In this document: piece by piece, positions 1 through 12,086 of the stretch | Layout of the letters: each line of letters opens with the position of its first letter | How positions within the stretch are numbered: the stretch's first letter is position 1 | Assembly (NCBI RefSeq): GCF_012530535.1 | Contig: NZ_CP051299.1 | Span: 2,232,001 to 2,296,000, forward strand | Length of the DNA stretch: 64,000 bases | Direction of reading: 5' to 3' | DNA from: Microcella flavibacter | GTDB taxonomy: Bacteria; Actinomycetota; Actinomycetes; Actinomycetales; Microbacteriaceae | Notes under the pieces: model-generated | Databases searched by the model: none | What the model was told of the DNA's origin: nothing | What the model saw: only the letters and a program-made list of their open reading frames with translations | Program-made: the position numbers and the translations under genes

Positions 1-465
1 GCAGCGAGCGCACTGTGCCTCCCGTCACGACGACCGTCAGACGCGGGATGCCCGGCTCGAGCGCCAGCGCGATGGCGAGCCCGTTCGTCACCACCACGAC
101 CTCCTGCAGCTCCACGCGGGCGACGAGCGCGTGCGCCACCGCCAGCGTCGTGGATCCGACATCGAGCAGCACGCTCTGCCCCGACTGCACGCGGGCCGCC
201 GCGGCCTCGGCGATCGCCGACTTGGCGCGGGCGAGCCGGGCGCGCGACTGCTCGAGGCTCGACTCGCGCTCGGCGACGAGTCCGCGCGGCATCGCGCCGC
301 CGTGCACGCGGGTGAGGCGCCCGTCGGCCTCGAGCGCCGCCAGGTCGGTGCGCACCGTGACCTCGCTGACGCCGAGCTCGCGGGCCAGGTCGGCGACGCG
401 GGCGAAGCCGCGCCGGGCGACGGCGCCGGCGAGGCGCTCGCGGCGGCGGGGGGCGGTGTCGGCCA
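1..465 (-). CDS. DeoR/GlpR-family transcriptional repressor, N-terminal part (runs off the left edge)
   Basis: This is the first 155 codons of a DeoR-type sugar regulator; the 3' end lies outside the window. An N-terminal winged helix-turn-helix occupies about residues 12-50 (LARELGVSEVTVRTDLAAL, then the family linker LTRVHGGA). It is followed by the start of the sugar-phosphate-sensing domain (LLDVGSTTLAVA, then VVVTNGLAIALAL). Family members repress sugar operons and are released by a phosphorylated sugar. It is divergent from galT with 144 bases between the starts, and two inverted repeats lie in that gap, so control of galTKE is the likely role. That is inference from position. The ATG at 465 is the first in-frame start before the HTH. 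Confidence 0.9.
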
Positions 466-537
466 TGGGGAACCTCTCGGTGGTGGGCGGCGAGCAGGCG
501 GGGCGGGCGGGGAGCGGGCGGGACGCGCATCCACCCC

Positions 538-588
538 GCTTTCGGAACTCGTCGAAAACGAAAGCACGCCGCTTGCGAATCCGCAAGC
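538..588. promoter_or_regulatory. Two inverted repeats in the galT/deoR intergenic region (candidate operators)
   Basis: Two perfect inverted repeats lie side by side. GCTTTCG (538-544) pairs with CGAAAGC (559-565), and GCTTGCG (571-577) pairs with CGCAAGC (582-588) across a 4-base loop. They sit directly upstream of the probable galT promoter and between the divergent deoR and galT starts. That is the expected place for sites bound by the neighbouring repressor. The second could also form an RNA hairpin if transcribed. Confidence 0.55.
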
Positions 589-598
589 GGCCGGCCCT

Positions 599-604
599 AG
601 CCTG
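599..604 (+). promoter_or_regulatory. Probable -10 element of the gal operon (leaderless start)
   Basis: TAGCCT fits TANNNT and ends 5 bases before the galT ATG at 610, so transcription would start at or next to the ATG. No ribosome binding site precedes that ATG, in keeping with a leaderless message. TTGCGA at 573-578 is a possible -35, with a long 20-base spacer, and lies inside the second inverted repeat. Confidence 0.45.
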
Positions 605-609
605 GAGCC

Positions 610-1733
610 ATGCCCATCACCCTGCGCACCGACGTGCTCGCCGACGGCCGCGAGCTGCTCTACTTCGACGACGCCGACACGACCCTCGGCCCCGAGCGCG
701 GCGTCGACGCCCGCGTGCTCGACCCGCGCCCGACGACCGCGAGCATGCGGCAGGACGTGCTCACCGGCGACTGGGTGTCGATCGCGAGCAACCGGCAGAA
801 CCGCGTGTTCCTGCCGCCGGCCGACCAGGACCCGCTGGCGCCCCAGACCGCGGCGAACCCGAGCGAGATCCCGAGCCGGTACGACGTCGCCGTCTTCGAG
901 AACCGCTCCCCCAGCTTCGGCCCCGCGCTCGAGCACGAGCACGCCCCGGCCGACCTCTCCGACCTCGCCGAGATCGGCCTCGAGCGCACCCGCACGAGCG
1001 TCGGGCGCTGCGAGGTCGTGTGCTTCTCGCCCGAGCACGAGGGCTCGTTCGGCTCGCAGACGGTGAGCCGCGCGCGCACCGTCATCGAGGCGTGGAGCCA
1101 GCGCACCGCCGCGCTGAGCGCGATGCCGGGCATCCAGCAGGTGTTCGTCTTCGAGAACCGCGGCCAGGAGATCGGCGTCACCCTCGGCCACCCCCACGGC
1201 CAGATCTACGCGTACCCCTTCATCACGCCGCGCACGAGCGCCCTGCTGCGCTCGGTCGAGGCGGTCGGAGACGACCTGTTCGCGCGCATCCTCGCGAGCG
1301 AGCAGGCGAGCGAGCGCGTGCTCATCCAGGGCGAGCACTTCACCGCCTTCGTGCCGTTCGCCGCGCGCTGGCCCCTCGAGATCCACCTGCTGCCGCACCG
1401 CCACGTGCCCGACCTCGCCGGCCTCACCGACGAGGAGAAGGACGAGCTCGCCCCGCTCTACCGCCGCCTGCTGCGCGGACTCGACGCCCTGTACGACACC
1501 CCCACGCCCTACATCGCCGCCTGGCACCAGGCACCGGTGCACGCGGGGCGGGATGCGGTGCGCCTGATGCTGCAGGTGACGAGTCCGCGGCGCGCGGCTG
1601 ACAAACTGAAGTACCTCGCCGGGTCGGAGGCCGCCATGGGCGCCTTCATCGGCGACGTCGCGCCCGAGACCCAGGCCGCGTTCATCCGCTCCGGCATCGA
1701 GAAGGCCGACACGGCCGAGAAGGCAGACCAGCA

Positions 1734-1737
<4 letters not shown>
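610..1737 (+). CDS. galT: Galactose-1-phosphate uridylyltransferase
   Basis: GalT transfers UMP from UDP-glucose to galactose-1-phosphate in the Leloir pathway. The 375-residue product has the nucleophilic HPH triad in GHPHGQIYAYPF (His-Pro-His at about 194-196), preceded by the family segment VFENRGQEIG. An upstream FENRSPSFGP segment also matches the N-terminal half of the HIT-like fold. Length is typical for the family. It is the first gene of galTKE and overlaps galK by 4 bases (GTGA), which suggests translational coupling. The start at 610 fits a leaderless transcript. Control by the divergent DeoR protein is likely. Confidence 0.97.
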
Positions 1738-2894
<1,157 letters not shown>

Positions 2895-2939
2895 TCGCCC
2901 CGCACGACCATCCGCCCGTCACCACCCCAGGGAGAGCTC

Positions 2940-3905
2940 ATGACCACCCTCGTCACCGGCGGAGCCGGCTACATCGGCGCCCACGTCGTGCGCGCCCTCG
3001 AGGCGGTCGGCCGTGAGACGGTCATCGTCGACGACCTGTCGGCGGATCGCGCGCACTCCCCCGCCGGGCCCGCGAACCGCATCGACCTCGCGTCGACCGA
3101 CGCCGCCGAGGCGCTCGAGCTGCTCATGCGCGAGCGGGGCGTCACGAGCGTCGTGCACCTCGCCGCGCGCAAGAGCGTCGCCGAGTCGGTCGCGCGACCG
3201 GCCTGGTACTTCCAGCAGAACGTCGGCGGCCTGTCGACGCTGCTGCTCGCCATGGAGCGCGCGGCGGTGCCGACGCTCGTGTTCTCCTCCTCCGCCGCCG
3301 TCTACGGCGAGGCGCCGCTCGAGCCGATCACCGAGGACGCCCCGGCCGAGCCCGTGAACCCGTACGGCGATTCGAAGCTCGTCGGCGAGCGACTCGTGCG
3401 CTGGGCGGTCGCCTCGGGCGCACTGCGCGCGGCGAGCCTGCGCTACTTCAACGTCGCGGGCACCGCGAGCGCCGACCTGGTCGACACCGGCACGGCGAAC
3501 CTCATCCCGCTGGCGCTCGGCGCCATCGCCCGCGGGGAGCGGCCGACCGTGTTCGGCGACGACTACCCCACGCCCGACGGCACCTGCGTGCGCGACTACG
3601 TGCATGTGGCCGACCTCGCCGAGGCGCACGTCGCCGTGCTCGACGCCCTCGAGTCGGGCCGCGAGATCAGCCCCGTCTTCAACGTCGGCACCGGGTCGGG
3701 CAGCAGCGTGCGCGAGGTCATCGAGCGCGCGGCGGCGATCACCGGCCTGCCGATCGAGCCTCTCCATGCGCCGCGCCGCGCGGGCGATCCGCCCGCGGTG
3801 GTCGGCGACGTGAGCCTCATCGCGCGCGAGCTGGGCTGGCACGCTCGGCTCGGACTCGATGACATGCTCCGATCGGCATGGGACGCCCGGCCGGCCGCTG
3901 ACTGA
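2940..3905 (+). CDS. galE: UDP-glucose 4-epimerase
   Basis: GalE interconverts UDP-galactose and UDP-glucose and closes the Leloir cycle. The 321-residue extended short-chain dehydrogenase has an NAD-binding GGAGYIGAHV at residues 7-16, catalytic Ser in VFSSSAAVYG near 118, and the YxxxK pair Tyr142/Lys146 in NPYGDSK. The substrate-binding DYPTPDGTCVRDYVHV is near 205. A good ribosome binding site (AGGGAG) precedes the ATG. It follows galK by 45 bases in the same operon. It is a little shorter than the roughly 330-340-residue family average. Confidence 0.95.
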   Translation: MTTLVTGGAGYIGAHVVRALEAVGRETVIVDDLSADRAHSPAGPANRIDLASTDAAEALELLMRERGVTSVVHLAARKSVAESVARPAWYFQQNVGGLSTLLLAMERAAVPTLVFSSSAAVYGEAPLEPITEDAPAEPVNPYGDSKLVGERLVRWAVASGALRAASLRYFNVAGTASADLVDTGTANLIPLALGAIARGERPTVFGDDYPTPDGTCVRDYVHVADLAEAHVAVLDALESGREISPVFNVGTGSGSSVREVIERAAAITGLPIEPLHAPRRAGDPPAVVGDVSLIARELGWHARLGLDDMLRSAWDARPAAD

Positions 3906-3998
3906 GCCGGTCATCGGTCGCGCGAGCGCTGAGGGGGCGCGTCCGCGTCCGCTTCCTGGATGCTCGCTGAGCGCCGGTCACCACGCTGGCCGCGCGTC

Positions 3999-4004
3999 TA
4001 ATAC
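3999..4004 (+). promoter_or_regulatory. Possible -10 element for the small gene pair
   Basis: TAATAC lies about 45 bases before the 87-codon gene, in an AT-rich patch (TCTAATACATTCGAACGC) that stands out from the GC-rich surroundings. No clear -35 is visible. Confidence 0.35.
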
Positions 4005-4048
4005 ATTCGAACGCATACACCCGCTCGAGTGATGAGGACCCCCGCACC

Positions 4049-4312
4049 ATGAGCTCGCTCCGCTCCCTCCCCGGCCTTCCCGCCCCCGCGCGGCAGCTGC
4101 AGTGGCTGAGCGCGCAGAAGGGCCTCTGGGTCGCGTCGGAGCGGACCAGCGAGGGCACCGCGCACGCCGGGTACGTCGAGCTCGTCGGCACCGGCTTCGT
4201 GGCCGTCGACGGCGTCGGCCGCCACCTCGGGCGTTTCGTCACGCGGGTCGCCGCCCAGCGCGCGCTGCGCACCAGCCGCCTGCGCCGCCGCGATCAGCGC
4301 CTCAGCGCCTGA
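4049..4312 (+). CDS. Small basic protein of unknown function
   Basis: This 87-residue product matches no family I recognise. The N-terminal half contains LQWLSAQKGLWVASERTSEG and the C-terminal third is strongly basic (RTSRLRRRDQR). There are no membrane segments or cysteines. A good ribosome binding site (GATGAGGA, about 9 bases before ATG) supports translation, and an AT-rich promoter-like patch lies upstream. A second very short reading frame follows 61 bases later on the same strand, so the two may form a small operon. Function unknown. Confidence 0.6.
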   Translation: MSSLRSLPGLPAPARQLQWLSAQKGLWVASERTSEGTAHAGYVELVGTGFVAVDGVGRHLGRFVTRVAAQRALRTSRLRRRDQRLSA

Positions 4313-4373
4313 GCCCGCCCCCGCACTTCGTACGTCGCTCCACCCGACAGCACCGCACCCGAACGAGGACAGC

Positions 4374-4478
4374 ATGAGCACGAACTCCAGCAACGTGGCC
4401 GCCCCGACCGACGACTCGGTCATGGTCGAGCTCGCCCCCACGCAGGCGATCGACATGAGCGCCCTGCTGTCCGAATAG
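4374..4478 (+). CDS. 34-residue acidic peptide of unknown function
   Basis: A short frame begins with ATG 6 bases after a GAGG ribosome binding site. It encodes an acidic peptide that starts MSTNSSNVAAPTDD and ends AIDMSALLSE. It has no cysteine or membrane segment. Third-position GC is high, as in real genes here. It follows the 87-residue protein on the same strand and is followed by a 57-bp hairpin that could terminate the transcript. A leader or modified-peptide precursor is conceivable, but no processing enzyme is next to it, so no function is assigned. Confidence 0.4.
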   Translation: MSTNSSNVAAPTDDSVMVELAPTQAIDMSALLSE

Positions 4479-4524
4479 CTCCTCAGCCCCTCTTCTCCGT
4501 CGGTGGCGGAGATGGATTCGCGCG

Positions 4525-4581
4525 CCTTCCACAACTGCGGAACGAGCGAATCGGATTCACCCGTTCCGTGATTGCGGAAGG
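4525..4581. repeat. 57-bp palindromic element, copy 1
   Basis: A left arm (4525-4549, beginning CCTTCCACAACTGCGGAACG) and a right arm (4557-4581, ending TGATTGCGGAAGG) are separated by a 7-base loop. The arms are imperfect complements. The copies at 19164-19220 and 19361-19417 have the same 25+7+25 layout and the same outer CCTTCC/GGAAGG ends. This copy lies between convergent genes and could also terminate transcription in both directions. Confidence 0.8.
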
Positions 4582-4652
4582 GGCTGAGTCGTCAACGCGA
4601 CGAGGTACGCGCGGTCACTCTGAGGCGCTGAGCGCTGGTCCGCCGGGATGGC

Positions 4653-5654
4653 TCAGAGCCAGGTCGCGCCGCGGTCCTCCGAGCGGGCGACCTCGTCTCC
4701 GGCCCAGAGCCACAGCGTGCCGTCGCTGCTCTCGCTGAGCGCGATGAGGCCGGCGAGCGACGCCGCATCGCCCGAGGCGGCACGGCAGCCCACCGGGGTC
4801 GGCGCGGCGCCGGAGCGGTCGAGGGCGACGATGGCGACGCCCGCGCATCCCTCGCCGCCGAGGACGGCCGCGAGGTAGCCGTCGCTGCGCAGGGCGAGCG
4901 CCTGCACGCCGGGGAGGGCCGCGGGAGCGCCCCAGGTGCGTCCGGCGTCGACGGTGGCCGCGACGGAGCCGTCGGCGCAGAGGGCGGCCGCCGAGTCGGT
5001 GCGCGAGACCGAGATCGCGACGGCGCCGGCCGGGCAGGCGGGCTGCACCGAGCCGCCGGGCGCGTGCACGCCCGCGCCGCCGTCAGCGATGTACCAGGCG
5101 CTGCCGACCTCCTCCGGGTACGAGGCCCAGTCGATGCCGCCGACGTAGGTGCGCACGAGCGAAGGGCTGCAGTCGTCGGCGGCGAGGCCGACGATCGCGA
5201 TCGACTCGGCGGAGGAGACGATGAGCCGCTGCACCGAGCGCAGGTCCGTCTCGGCAGAGGGGTCGAACGGCTGCCAAGCGGCGCCGGCATCGCGCGTGAC
5301 CTCGGGAAGCACCTGCGCCTCGGGACACGGGCCCGTCGGCACACGCCAGGCGGTACTGCCGTCGATGGCTGTCATGACCCGCTGAGCGGCGCCCGTCGCC
5401 GGCGGCTGCGGCGGTGCGGTCGGCTCGGCCGACGGCTCCGCCGAGGGCGACGCGGACGGTTCCGCCGCGACGTCGTCGACGACCTCGACCTGCGGGGTCG
5501 CGCCGCTCGGCTCGGGGTCGCGACCGCTGAGGGCCAGCCCGATGAGCACGGCGTCGACGATGAGCAGCAGCGCGACGACGGCGATGGCCACGGCGCGGCG
5601 ACTCAGCGCCTCCCGCGTGCGGCGCGAACGATCGGCGCGGGCACGGGAGGGCAT
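4653..5654 (-). CDS. Membrane-anchored exported protein with beta-propeller-like repeats, function unknown
   Basis: The 333-residue product starts with a basic stretch (MPSRARADRSRRTREALSRR), then one hydrophobic segment (about residues 23-44, AIAVVALLLIVDAVLIGLAL). A Pro/Ala/Ser/Glu-rich linker follows (about 50-85). The remaining roughly 245 residues are extracellular in this topology and carry repeated DAGAAW, DAGRTWGAPAALPG and EDRGATW motifs, like the Asp-box turns of sialidase/BNR propellers. Cysteines appear in pairs that could form disulfides. It is probably a type II membrane protein with a WD/BNR-like propeller domain. No catalytic residues are evident. It is co-directional with mqo, 32 bases downstream of it. 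Confidence 0.75.
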   Translation of the reverse strand: MPSRARADRSRRTREALSRRAVAIAVVALLLIVDAVLIGLALSGRDPEPSGATPQVEVVDDVAAEPSASPSAEPSAEPTAPPQPPATGAAQRVMTAIDGSTAWRVPTGPCPEAQVLPEVTRDAGAAWQPFDPSAETDLRSVQRLIVSSAESIAIVGLAADDCSPSLVRTYVGGIDWASYPEEVGSAWYIADGGAGVHAPGGSVQPACPAGAVAISVSRTDSAAALCADGSVAATVDAGRTWGAPAALPGVQALALRSDGYLAAVLGGEGCAGVAIVALDRSGAAPTPVGCRAASGDAASLAGLIALSESSDGTLWLWAGDEVARSEDRGATWL

Positions 5655-5686
5655 CGCCCGAGCGTATCGCCCGGGCCTGTCGCCGC

Positions 5687-7162
5687 CTACCGGGCGATGG
5701 CGAGCGCCGCGGCGGTCTCGCCGAGCACGCGATCCGCCGTCTCGGGCGACTCGCTGACGGTGCCGCCGTAGGTCGGCACCATGCGCGTCAGCTGCGGGGT
5801 CCAGCCCGCGATGCGGTCGGGGAAGCAGCGCTGCAGCAGCTCGAGCATGATCGGCGCGGCCGTCGAGGCTCCGGGTGAGGCGCCCAGCAGGCCCGCGATC
5901 GAGCCGTCGGCCGCCGCGACGACCTCGGTGCCGAACTGCAGCACGCCGCCCTTCTCGGGGTCGTTCTTGATGACCTGCACCCGCTGGCCGGCGACCATCT
6001 TGTACCAGTCGTCGCCGTTCGCGTTCGGGTAGAACTCGCGCAGAGCATCCAGGCGGTCGTCGCGGTTCGCGAGCAGCTCGCCGACGAGGTACTTGACCAG
6101 GTCGAAGTTGCGCAGCCCCACCTGCAGCATCGGCACGATGTTGTGCAGGCGGATCGAGCCGAACAGGTCGAACCACGAGCCGGTCTTGAGGAACTTGGGG
6201 CTGAAGCCGGCGTACGGGCCGAACAGCAGGGATGCCTGGCCGTCGACGACGCGGGTGTCGAGGTGGGGCACCGACATCGGCGGGGCGCCGACGCTCGCCT
6301 TGCCGTAGACCTTCGCGAGGTGCTTGGCGACGACCTCGGGGTTGTCGCTGCGCAGCCACTCGCCGCTGATGGGGAACCCGCCGAAGCCCTTGATCTCGGG
6401 GATGCCGCTCTTCTGCAGCAAGGGCAGCGCGTGGCCGCCGGCACCGACGAAGACGAAGCGCGCCTCGATCTCGAGCGGCGTCTCGCCGATCTCGTGGCGC
6501 AGCTTCAGTCGCCAGGCGCCGTCCGCCTTGAGCCTCTTGAGCCCGCGCACCGTGTGCTCGACCTCGAGCCGGCCGCCGTTCTCGATGAAGCCCTCGACGA
6601 GCAGGCTCGTGAGCGCTCCGAAGTCGACGTCCGTGCCCGCGGCCATGTACGTCGCCGCGATGGGCTGGCTCTTCGCACGGCCCGGGAGGAGCAGGGGCGC
6701 CCAGCGGCGGATCTGCGCGGCATCCTCGCTGTACTCCATGCCGGCGAACAGCGGGTGGTCCTTCAGCGCGTCGAAGCGCTTGCGCAGGTAGGCGACGTTG
6801 GCCTCGCCCCAGACGAAGCTCATGTGCGGGGTCGAGTTGAGGAACGCCTTCGGGTCGGGCAGGGTGCCCTCGTTCACGAGGTACGCCCAGAACTGCCGCG
6901 AGACCTGGAACTGCTCGTTGACCTTCACCGCGTTGGTGATGTCGATCGTGCCGTCGGCCTTCTCGGGCGTGTAGTTGAGCTCGCACAGGGCCGCGTGGCC
7001 GGTGCCCGCGTTGTTCCACGGGTTCGAGCTCTCGAGAGCGACGTCGCTCAGGCGCTCGTAGATGCGGATGTCCCACTCGGGCTCGAGCTGCTGGAGCATG
7101 GTCGCCAGGGTCGCGCTCATGATTCCGGCGCCGATCAGCGCTACGTCGATGCGTTCACTCAC
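5687..7162 (-). CDS. mqo: Malate:quinone oxidoreductase
   Basis: Mqo is an FAD-dependent peripheral membrane enzyme that oxidises malate to oxaloacetate and passes electrons to quinone, working in the citric acid cycle. The 491-residue length is typical. The N-terminal dinucleotide motif is IGAGIMSATLATML (about 10-23), followed by the family motif SSNPWNNAGTGHAALCELNYTP (two parts, about 45-67). A C-terminal GLLGASPGASTA segment is also characteristic. The GTG start at 7162 lies 6 bases from a TAAACT -10 element, suggesting a leaderless message. It is divergent from the TauE/SafE gene. Confidence 0.97.
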   Translation of the reverse strand: MSERIDVALIGAGIMSATLATMLQQLEPEWDIRIYERLSDVALESSNPWNNAGTGHAALCELNYTPEKADGTIDITNAVKVNEQFQVSRQFWAYLVNEGTLPDPKAFLNSTPHMSFVWGEANVAYLRKRFDALKDHPLFAGMEYSEDAAQIRRWAPLLLPGRAKSQPIAATYMAAGTDVDFGALTSLLVEGFIENGGRLEVEHTVRGLKRLKADGAWRLKLRHEIGETPLEIEARFVFVGAGGHALPLLQKSGIPEIKGFGGFPISGEWLRSDNPEVVAKHLAKVYGKASVGAPPMSVPHLDTRVVDGQASLLFGPYAGFSPKFLKTGSWFDLFGSIRLHNIVPMLQVGLRNFDLVKYLVGELLANRDDRLDALREFYPNANGDDWYKMVAGQRVQVIKNDPEKGGVLQFGTEVVAAADGSIAGLLGASPGASTAAPIMLELLQRCFPDRIAGWTPQLTRMVPTYGGTVSESPETADRVLGETAAALAIAR

Positions 7163-7168
7163 GCGGTG

Positions 7169-7174
7169 AGTTTA
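7169..7174 (-). promoter_or_regulatory. Probable -10 element of mqo
   Basis: On the minus strand TAAACT ends 6 bases before the GTG start of mqo, the geometry of leaderless actinobacterial transcripts. On the other strand TAGGGT at 7208-7213 stands 7 bases before the GTG of the divergent permease gene, so both genes may be leaderless. Confidence 0.45.
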
Positions 7175-7220
7175 CTCTCGGCGCGCTGACCGCCGGCCGC
7201 GCATCGGTAGGGTTGCGCGA

Positions 7221-8024
7221 GTGATTCTGCCCCTTCTTGCCACCGGCCTCGTCGGCGGGCTCCTCTCCGGGATGTTCGGCGTCGGCGGCGGCATCGTCAT
7301 GGTGCCCATGCTCATGTGGTGGGCCCGCATGGACCAGCGCCGAGCATCCACCACCAGCCTCGTCGCGATCGTGCCGAGCGCGATCGTCGGCAGCATCGGC
7401 TACGGCATCAATGGCGAGATCGACTACCTCGCCGCGGGGCTCATCGCCCTCGGCGCCGTGGTGGGCGCCCCGATCGGCTCGTGGCTGCTGCGCACGCTGC
7501 CGCTCGGCTGGCTGCGCTGGCTGTTCATCGGCGGGCTGCTCATCATCGCGGTGCGCCTCATCCTCGTCGCGCCCGAGCGCGGCGGCAGCCTCGACGTCGA
7601 GGTGCTGCCGCTGCTCGGCCTCGTGCTGCTGGGGTTCCTCATGGGCATCGCGAGCGGCATGTTCGGCATCGGCGGCGGCGTCATCGCGGTTCCCGTGCTC
7701 ATCGCGCTGTTCGGGCTCGGCGACCTCGTCGCGAAGGGCACGTCGCTGCTGGCGATGATCCCGACGGCGCTGTCGGGCACGGTCGCGAACGTGCGCGCCG
7801 GCATGGTGGATGTTCGGCAGGGCCTCATCGTCGGCATCGCGGCAGCCGTCGCCTCGCTCGGCGGCGTGGCGCTCGCGTTCCTCGTGCCGCCGCAGGTCGC
7901 CGGCGTGCTGTTCGGCATCCTGCTGCTCGCCGTGGTCGTGCAGCTCAGCGTGCGGGCGATCCGGGCGCAGCGGGCCGCGAAGGCGGCCGCGGCCGCGGCC
8001 GACGACGCTACGCCGAAGGACTGA
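7221..8024 (+). CDS. TauE/SafE-family membrane transporter (sulfite/organic anion exporter type)
   Basis: A 267-residue integral membrane protein with two homologous halves. Each opens with the family's glycine-rich motif: GGLLSGMFGVGGGIVMVP at about 12-29 and GIASGMFGIGGGVIAVP at about 142-158. About eight hydrophobic segments are visible. Family members move sulfite, sulfoacetate or related anions; the substrate here cannot be read from sequence. The cytoplasmic tail is Ala/Asp-rich. Its 3' end overlaps the convergent SGNH hydrolase gene by 17 bases, so there is no room for a terminator between them. Confidence 0.92.
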   Translation: MILPLLATGLVGGLLSGMFGVGGGIVMVPMLMWWARMDQRRASTTSLVAIVPSAIVGSIGYGINGEIDYLAAGLIALGAVVGAPIGSWLLRTLPLGWLRWLFIGGLLIIAVRLILVAPERGGSLDVEVLPLLGLVLLGFLMGIASGMFGIGGGVIAVPVLIALFGLGDLVAKGTSLLAMIPTALSGTVANVRAGMVDVRQGLIVGIAAAVASLGGVALAFLVPPQVAGVLFGILLLAVVVQLSVRAIRAQRAAKAAAAAADDATPKD

Positions 8025-8817
8025 TCGGCTCGAGCGTCGCCCGCTTCGGCGCGCGCCCGTCGCCGCTCGACCGGCCCGTCAGGCGACGGCCGATCCACGG
8101 CAGCACGTACTCGCGCCAGTAGGCGGCGGTGCGCGGGCGCGCCGCCTCGAGCTCGTGCAGACGCTCGACCTCTGACCGCCCTCCGGGCGCCACGGGCACG
8201 TCGAGCGCGGCCAGCACGTTCGCGGCCACGCGGGCATGGCCGAGCGCGTTGAGGTGCAGGCGGTCGATCGACCAGTAGCGCAGGGCGCGCAGGCCCTCGT
8301 CGCCCCAGTTGTCGACGAAGAGCATCCCGGAGCCATGGATGCGCTGCCGCACCTCGCGCGCCAGCTCGTCGCCGCGCGCCCGCAGCAGGCCGCCGAGGGG
8401 GATGTGATCGCCGGGGTCGGCCCCGCTCACGAGCACGACCCGGATTCCCTGCGCCGTCGCCCGCTCGGCCGCGTCGACGAGCCGGTCGGCGACCCCGGCG
8501 ACCGAGACGCGCGGGCGCATGATGTCATTGCCGCCGCCGTTGATGGTCAGCAGCTCGGGGCGCAGCGCGAGGGCGACGGGCAGCTGGTCGTCGAGGATGG
8601 GGCCGAGCAGCCGGCCGCGGATGGCGAGGTTGGCGTAGCCGAGCGGCTGCTGCGCGGCGTGGGCGAGGCCGAGGGCGACGAGGTCGGCCCAGCCGCGGGG
8701 CGTGCCGTCGGGCAGCTCGTCGCCCATGCCCTCGGTGAAGCTGTCGCCGATGGCGGCGTAGCTCGCCACGGGTGCGCCAGCGGCGTCGGACGCCGCGCGG
8801 GCCTCGTCGGCGCTCAC
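8008..8817 (-). CDS. SGNH/GDSL-type hydrolase (cytoplasmic)
   Basis: The 269-residue product has the SGNH blocks in order: GDSFTEGMGD (catalytic Ser) near 19, the glycine of block II near 68 (NLAIRGRLLG), INGGGNDI (block III Asn) near 94, and a C-terminal DRLHLNALGHARVA (Asp/His pair). Such enzymes are esterases or lipases, often acting on carbohydrate acetyl groups or lipids; the substrate is unknown. No signal peptide. The GTG start overlaps the stop of the upstream SGNH gene (GTGA), so the two are translationally coupled. Confidence 0.9.
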   Translation of the reverse strand: MSADEARAASDAAGAPVASYAAIGDSFTEGMGDELPDGTPRGWADLVALGLAHAAQQPLGYANLAIRGRLLGPILDDQLPVALALRPELLTINGGGNDIMRPRVSVAGVADRLVDAAERATAQGIRVVLVSGADPGDHIPLGGLLRARGDELAREVRQRIHGSGMLFVDNWGDEGLRALRYWSIDRLHLNALGHARVAANVLAALDVPVAPGGRSEVERLHELEAARPRTAAYWREYVLPWIGRRLTGRSSGDGRAPKRATLEPISPSA

Positions 8818-9521
8818 AGGCCCAGCGCCTCGAGCTCGGCACGCATGCGCTCGGTCATGACCGCGTAGCCGTCGTCGTCGGGGTGCAGCCCGTCGGAGGC
8901 CATGAGCTCGGGGCGGCCCTCGATCCAGCGCGAGGCGCCTTCGATGTAGTCGGCGTCGATGCGCTCGGCCATCTCGCGCTGCCAGCGGATGATGACCTCG
9001 ACCGACTCGGGCCGCTCGTCGGTGTACCAGAACGGCTCGACGACGATGAAGCGCGCCTCGGGCAGCGCCTCGACGAGGATGTCGATGTCGTCGTTCATCT
9101 GCTCCTGGATGCGCTCGCCGACCCGGTCGTACGAGAAGTTGTCGTTGAGGCCCATCGTGACGAAGACGATGTCGGGCTGCTGCTCGATGATGAGGTCGGG
9201 CAGGTCGCCGTCGCCGAAGGTGGATCGGTTGTTGATGTAGCCGAGCCCGTTGACGCTGGGGTTGTACTCGCGCCAGCCGCGCTCCTCGCTGATGACGGTC
9301 GACCACCGCAGCGCGGGGTCGCTCGCGCCGGTTCCGAGCGTGTACGAGTCGCCGTAGAAGGCCACGACGGGGCCGTCGCCCTCGGGCGGCGCGAGGGCGG
9401 CGGCGGGCGCCGCGCAGGCGACGAGCCCGACGGAGGCGACGATGGCGAGCAGGCCGAGCAGGGCGGGGCGGGATGCGCGGCGCGCGCTGCGGCGGAGGTC
9501 GGAACGAGCGGTCATGAGCAC
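8814..9521 (-). CDS. SGNH/GDSL-type hydrolase, probable lipoprotein
   Basis: A second SGNH hydrolase of 235 residues. A signal sequence (about 18-36, PALLGLLAIVASVGLVAC) ends in a lipobox-like LVAC, so the mature protein is probably lipid-anchored outside the membrane. Catalytic blocks are YGDSYTLGTGA near 55, GLNDNFSY near 124, and SDGLHPDDDGYAVM near 215. It pairs with the coupled cytoplasmic SGNH gene downstream. The start is GTG at 9521; an in-frame ATG two codons later is equally possible, and no clear ribosome binding site separates them. Confidence 0.85.
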   Translation of the reverse strand: MLMTARSDLRRSARRASRPALLGLLAIVASVGLVACAAPAAALAPPEGDGPVVAFYGDSYTLGTGASDPALRWSTVISEERGWREYNPSVNGLGYINNRSTFGDGDLPDLIIEQQPDIVFVTMGLNDNFSYDRVGERIQEQMNDDIDILVEALPEARFIVVEPFWYTDERPESVEVIIRWQREMAERIDADYIEGASRWIEGRPELMASDGLHPDDDGYAVMTERMRAELEALGL

Positions 9522-9550
9522 GGTTCGACGCTACCGCGGCAAGGGTTCGG

Positions 9551-11889
<2,339 letters not shown>

Positions 11890-12086
11890 GTGGTGCTCCT
11901 GATGCTGGGATGCGGGAGGGCGCTGTGGTCAGGCGGGTGGCCGGGCGAGGGGATGCGACGAAGGGTGGTGGCGACGGCCTCGACCCCCGATTCTAGCGGG
12001 ATGCCCTGCCCGCCCCCTGCGCGCTCGAGCTCGCTCGGCTAGCCGCTCCCCCGCGCACGGCGGCGGCACGGCTCGCCGCGGGATGC

